Assembly: GCA_028095005.1 (NCBI GenBank)
Contig: CM051459.1
Coordinates: 255,116,229 to 255,180,228 of the forward strand
Length of the DNA stretch: 64,000 bases
Reading direction: 5' to 3'
Source: Rhynchospora pubera
Lineage: Eukaryota > Streptophyta > Magnoliopsida > Poales > Cyperaceae
Shown: one piece after another, positions 59,901 to 64,000 of the stretch
Numbering within the stretch: the first letter of the stretch is position 1
How the letters are laid out: each line of letters begins with the position of its first letter
The notes under the pieces: generated by a model
Told to the model about the DNA's origin: nothing
Databases searched by the model: none
The model's input: only the letters and a program-made list of their open reading frames with translations
Program-made: the position numbers and the translations under genes

Positions 59901-60717
59901 ACTGAAGGGGTGTCAGATCAGGTTTCCTTTATCACATCTTGTTCTACAGCCGAAAGAAATGAGCTTCTCTCCAACTGTCTTTGTGTTTTATACACCCCTA
60001 AGGTAGCCTTATTCCTCTTATCTTAAAGTTTTTCCTTTTCTATAGAAGATTTCTTTGTGAAAGTTAGATATTAGTCTCTGTTCTTCGAAAGTACCAAATT
60101 GGTGAGATATTGTTTTGATTAGGTCAGTGACCTAGTTATTGTTTGAGTTAGCTATATAACCGAAACCACATATTCCCCTCAAATACCCTCAAAAAAACAT
60201 TCAAAATGTCACACTTATTGCTCAGAAAGACAAAAATATTTAGTAATTCCCCTCATTTTGTGAAGTAAGAAGCCCTAGTAATGTGTGGAGATTGAGCACT
60301 ATGGATATCCAACCCTACAGAGTACAGACTATTTCATGCATCTCTCCCTTCACATTAGCATTCATGTCATTATTGGATCTTTAGTACCTATACAGTGTTC
60401 TTAATGAACTTCAAACTGTACAGGATGAGCATTTCGGCATTGTTCCTCTGGAAGCCATGGCTTCCAGAAAGCCAGTAATAGCCTGTAATAGTGGTGGGCC
60501 GGTGGAAACAGTCAGAGATGGAGAGACTGGATTTCTCTGCGATCCTTCTCCCATGCAATTTGCAAATGCTATGTTAAAACTGGCAAAGGATGCTGGCTTG
60601 GCCACAAAAATGGGAGAAGAAGCATGCAAACATGTGACTAATACTTTCTCTACCAAGATATTCGGGAAGCAATTGAATAATTATGTTCTCAATGTTTACC
60701 ATCATAGAATTGAATAA
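56908..60717 (+). CDS. ALG2: ALG2 alpha-1,3/1,6-mannosyltransferase
   Basis: Adds the second and third mannose to the lipid-linked oligosaccharide on the cytosolic face of the ER (family knowledge). Exons: 56908-56974, 57635-57751, 58093-58286, 58363-58468, 58682-58829, 59213-59337, 59836-60002, 60424-60717. All joins keep frame, giving 1218 nt and 405 residues, close to the usual plant length. The start reads MEKAESSNPKLKIAIIHPDL followed by GIGGAERLIVDAA, the GT4 donor-side loop. A hydrophobic stretch CIFVALCVVFLWSSFDVVLV (about 90-110) fits membrane association. FYCHFPDLLLA, LFPVTVYGDFLPR and NFLSINRFERKKN are ALG2 hallmarks. DEHFGIVPLEAMASRKPVIA holds the E-x7-E motif of GT4 enzymes. No lesion is seen. 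Confidence 0.95.
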
Positions 60718-61704
60718 CAGGTTTATTGACTTTCTTACTATTTTCTGACATTTTTGGGGTACATGGGAAATTTTATTATCACTAGATGTAGCAACAGAAA
60801 AATGAAAGTTTGATGATTATAAGTGTGAGCAGCTTCTTATTTTGTCTGTCTTATTTGTGTGGATTATCAATGTCTCCTCTGCTTAATTAATTTGCAAAAA
60901 TGGATACTGATTTTCTGGAACTCTTACTGCACAGTGAACTAAATAAATATTCGGCTTTTTTTTTTAACCTTGGGAAGTATCAAAATTAAGATGAAGTTTC
61001 AATTGTGAGTCTTTTATGTTTCCCTTTTTCCCTCTTTCCAGCTTCAATAGTATGTTTTGCAAATTAATGATCACTAATAAACATATAATATAACAACATT
61101 ATGATTCACAAATATGATCGGTTAGCCCAAACTAGCATCAATTAAACAATACTAAATATTCCAACATGAAAATTAACTGCTTGATGTGACAATTTTTTTA
61201 TTTGTAGAAAATATCGACCTTGATATGAAGTTTGTGGTTATTTTGTTTCTGCTCCAGAATACCCGATTTGTAATTTCTCGGTCCATCTTCCGAATCCCTA
61301 ACCGATGTATCAGATGCATGGATTAGCATGTGATAGATTAAGATTATTTGTAAACCATGTCAAAAAAATTGTGACAAATTTAACAACATTTTCATAAATA
61401 ACAATTTCGCATATGCATTCTAATTTGAGCCACTTTTGAACGATATGAAATTAAGTATCTTTGTATAATTTATTGAGATAAGTTGTTGTGATAACAAACT
61501 TGTTTATAATCGGAACAACCATACATAAGCATTGAACTCATAGATTAAAGATTAGATAAATTGTTAATTATATTTAATGCAATTTCAAAATCGTTTGGGA
61601 GAATCATTTTGGCTGCTAAGAATTTTGACTGCACTAAAAGGAAGGTAACATATCATATTTCATAAAATAATGAACAGTATCTACAATTACAACATTCTCA
61701 AATA
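60718..61704. other. 3' flank of ALG2 and AT-rich intergenic stretch
   Basis: The first few hundred bases are the likely 3' UTR. No gene afterwards. Confidence 0.5.
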
Positions 61705-63660
61705 CTAGGTGGGGAAGCGCGGCTTTGCCGCGCCTTAGTGAATTTTTTATATTTCAATTTTAAGAATCATTAAGAATTTATCATTAAGTCTAAATTGTAT
61801 GCGACAGACATATAAGTGCAAAGGCAAAATGTCATAATTTTTTTTTCACATAATCTGTAAAAATTTAATTGCATAAGCATCATACATGAGCTATTTTAGC
61901 ATCCATATATGTTGAATTTTAAAAAAAATATATAAGCAATTGAAGAGACCCAAATAGAGCATGATAGCATCCATATCATCTTTTTAATAAATCAAACAAT
62001 TGTCAGCATGTGATAAAATAATGTATGTCAAATGGAGTAGATACAAAAACTTCCAAGGTGCATTATTGTCTAATCGGTGATCCCTCCAAGAATTAGACCA
62101 AGTCAAACTGGCACTGAAATCCTTTTATTTTAAAAGAAGAATGAAATCACTCGTGTAACAAACAACATCACAAAAAAAAAAAACTATTGAATCAAGACCA
62201 TTGTCCTTTTTTACCATTACCATGGGTCCTTTTTTAGCAACATGTTAAAGTATAATTAATCTAGAAACAATGATATATTCTTTACTTGAATAATCTTAAA
62301 ATAAAAAATAACCTTTTGACACCGAGCAGATCTTGTCATGGACGAATACCTAATTTATGCTGCATGTACTTGGCATGTGCAATTTATATAGAATTTGTAG
62401 TTTACATTTGTCATCGGTCCACCTTAGTCACATAATTTAACACTGGCCAGACCTATTTACTATTTGAAATTTCCAAGTCAGGCATTTTAGCAAACAACTA
62501 ATGTGCAAGGAATAGAAAAAGAGTTCCGGCTGGGAATTTCAACATACAGATGGGGTTCATAAGTTAAAAAATTGGTTATACATGTGATAGTCTACCTGCA
62601 CTTCTCCACAGCCTGTGCCCATTGCAAGGTATGATCCTTCCCTTGTCCACTGTACTTCACAAACACCATCCCTTGATCCCAGATCACATAATTTTGTAAC
62701 CTAAGAAAGAAATAAGCATGTTGCCATTTTGGCATCAAAGAGGAGAAAATTGAAGAAAACATTTTATAGAAACTCCAAAATAGCATTCAGGTTTTAAGTT
62801 GTGTGTTTGTCTCAGAATTAGATAGAGAGAGAGAGACCTGGTTGTGGATGCAGACATAGACAGATGTGCCCAATCCAACCGCCAGTAAATTTTGAGATGA
62901 CCAATCAACCAAATTCAGGTAGAAATCATCTTGTCGTGATGGTGCATCTCCAATTCAGTCTGGAAGATCTGTGGAGGGTTTTGAGGTGCCGCGAATTATC
63001 TCCCAGAGGAGAAGGTGGGGTGCGGTTGGCAGAGGATGAGTGGTTGGGGCTATGGGGCTGTGCGTGTGGCGGGGTCGGCGAAAGAGGAAGACACCAATGG
63101 TTTGAACAGGAGAGACCGAGAGAGAGGCGATCTGAGAAACACATGGTTTGTTCACAAATGAGAATTTGATTTATTCTCAAAATTGAAATCAACATGATAC
63201 TTAAAATCAAACAATCAAACAATTAAGGATACACACCAATATAATTAGTCAAATTTAGAGCTTTCTTACCTCTGTTGGAAGGTAAGTTTGGCGGAGAAGA
63301 GGGAGGGGGATTGGCAAGAGAGGGGATGAGGGTTTGGAAGTGGTAGGGCTACGGCTTGGGGTGAGGCGAGGTCGATGAGGAGTCGGAAATGTGTTGAGGA
63401 ATGAATGAAGGAGGGTTTGGCAAGGAAGGAGGTGGCAAGAGGTGAGGGGATGTGATATAGAGGTGGCGGAGGAAAAGGAGGGCGACACAGAGCTAGCCGG
63501 TGAAGAAAGGGTTGAGATTGAGATGAAGAGACGATCAAAGGCAGAAAAAAGAACGGATAAAAATAAATTAAAAAAATTTCCGCGTCGCTAAAATTGGAGG
63601 GTCTCCAATGCGGACCAATGCGGACAAAACGCGTCCACGGAATTTAATTAATACTATAGA
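61705..63660 (-). mobile_element. Non-autonomous Helitron, 1.96 kb, with captured Fizzy-related gene fragment
   Basis: On the minus strand it begins TCTATAGTATTAATTAAATT at 63660 after host A and ends CCTAG at 61705 before host T. A perfect hairpin GCGCGGC-TTT-GCCGCGC (61717-61733) lies 12 nt from the 3' end. No Rep/helicase. Shares AT-rich body words (for example AACAACATCA followed by an A-run and GAATCAAG) with the Helitron at 47210-53942. Confidence 0.85.
62596..63540 (-). pseudogene. Captured fragment of a Fizzy-related (CCS52/CDH1-type) WD40 gene
   Basis: Fizzy-related proteins activate the anaphase-promoting complex; this piece is only part of one. Exon 62596-62700 (acceptor TTCTTAG, donor CAG|GTAGAC, 35 codons) reads VTKLCDLGSRDGVCEVQWTR then EGSYLAMGTGCGEVQ. 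The preceding exon (from about 62930 to 62838, donor CAG|GTCTCT) reads DDFYLNLVDWSSQNLLAVGL then GTSVYVCIHNQ. Both joins keep frame and match the order of the family. Upstream (62940-63540) is a Pro/Ser-rich segment that could hold the N-terminus, but a TGA precedes the first clear block. Everything after the first blades is missing. It sits inside Helitron ends. Confidence 0.85.
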
Positions 63661-64000
63661 TTATAGCATGCAAGGTCAACTTTGAACTTTGAAACAAGTC
63701 AACAGAGGAAACAACGCAAGCAGGTCCTCCCGGCTCCTCTAAAACAACAACAAGAGAAATCAAATTCAACTATGAACAAGGGCATTATCTGCAAATATTC
63801 CAACATAAGAATTTCACTAGATGAGCAATATTTGTACCTTAATGCCGATGCATCCATTTACGTCGAGAGTAGTGAGACTGTGATAGTACTTGAGCAATAT
63901 TCCGATACCACTGAAGTTCGCACATATTTTGTCTAGAAAACTAACGAAGTTACAAACTCTATATATGCTCTAAATACCACGGTATTTATTGTTTTTCCTC
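63661..64000. repeat. Right edge: repeat shared with 54056-54160
   Basis: 63900-64000 matches 54056-54160 in the same orientation (AACGAAGTTACAAACTCTAT, AATACCACGGTATTT). The 84-codon frame at 63682-63936 overlaps its start and is not recognised. The repeat runs off the window. Confidence 0.55.

Overview
This is a nuclear contig from a flowering plant. It is AT-rich, its genes have many short GT-AG introns, and it is full of plant transposable elements (TEs): Copia, Mutator-like (MULE), hAT, Helitron, SINE and MITE. The species cannot be named from the sequence. Most of the 64 kb is TE-derived.

Five host loci can be read. (1) 56-1775 (-): 5' part of a QWRF-motif protein gene, cut by the window edge. 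(2) 6857-21103 (+): a protein phosphatase inhibitor-2 gene, split by a 12.5 kb Copia element in its first intron and carrying two frame lesions, so probably a pseudogene. (3) 36517-37914 (+): an intact single-exon GRAS regulator, closest to SCARECROW-LIKE 32. (4) 42317-42699 (-): an intact two-exon gene for a 98-residue plant protein of unknown function. (5) 56908-60717 (+): an intact eight-exon ALG2 mannosyltransferase gene.

The TE layers were dated from target-site duplications (TSDs). At 6895-19418 lies a Copia composite with LTRs, tRNA-iMet primer site, polypurine tract and TSD GTTGG. Inside it, gag/protease/integrase sequence is duplicated, a Mutator-like element sits at the duplication joint, a 3.4 kb solo-LTR-like insert interrupts one copy, and a MITE interrupts one LTR. 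At 27668-32981 is a 5.3 kb MULE with 9-bp TSD, carrying a decayed transposase and a convergent GRF-zinc-finger/transmembrane gene. At 47210-53942 and 61705-63660 are two minus-strand Helitrons with hairpin-CTAG ends; both carry captured gene fragments (eEF1A and unknown pieces; Fizzy-related/CCS52 WD40 exons). Two further solo-LTR candidates, three hAT-type elements with 8-bp TSDs, a 1.4 kb non-autonomous MULE, a tRNA-derived SINE pair, and a four-copy MITE family fill much of the rest.

No cellular pathway links the host genes. The coherent story is genome turnover: nested insertion, solo-LTR formation and gene-fragment capture. The least described items are the GRF/TM companion gene of the MULE, the two gene-capturing Helitrons, and the internally duplicated Copia. 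All assignments are from reading motifs; no database search was possible.
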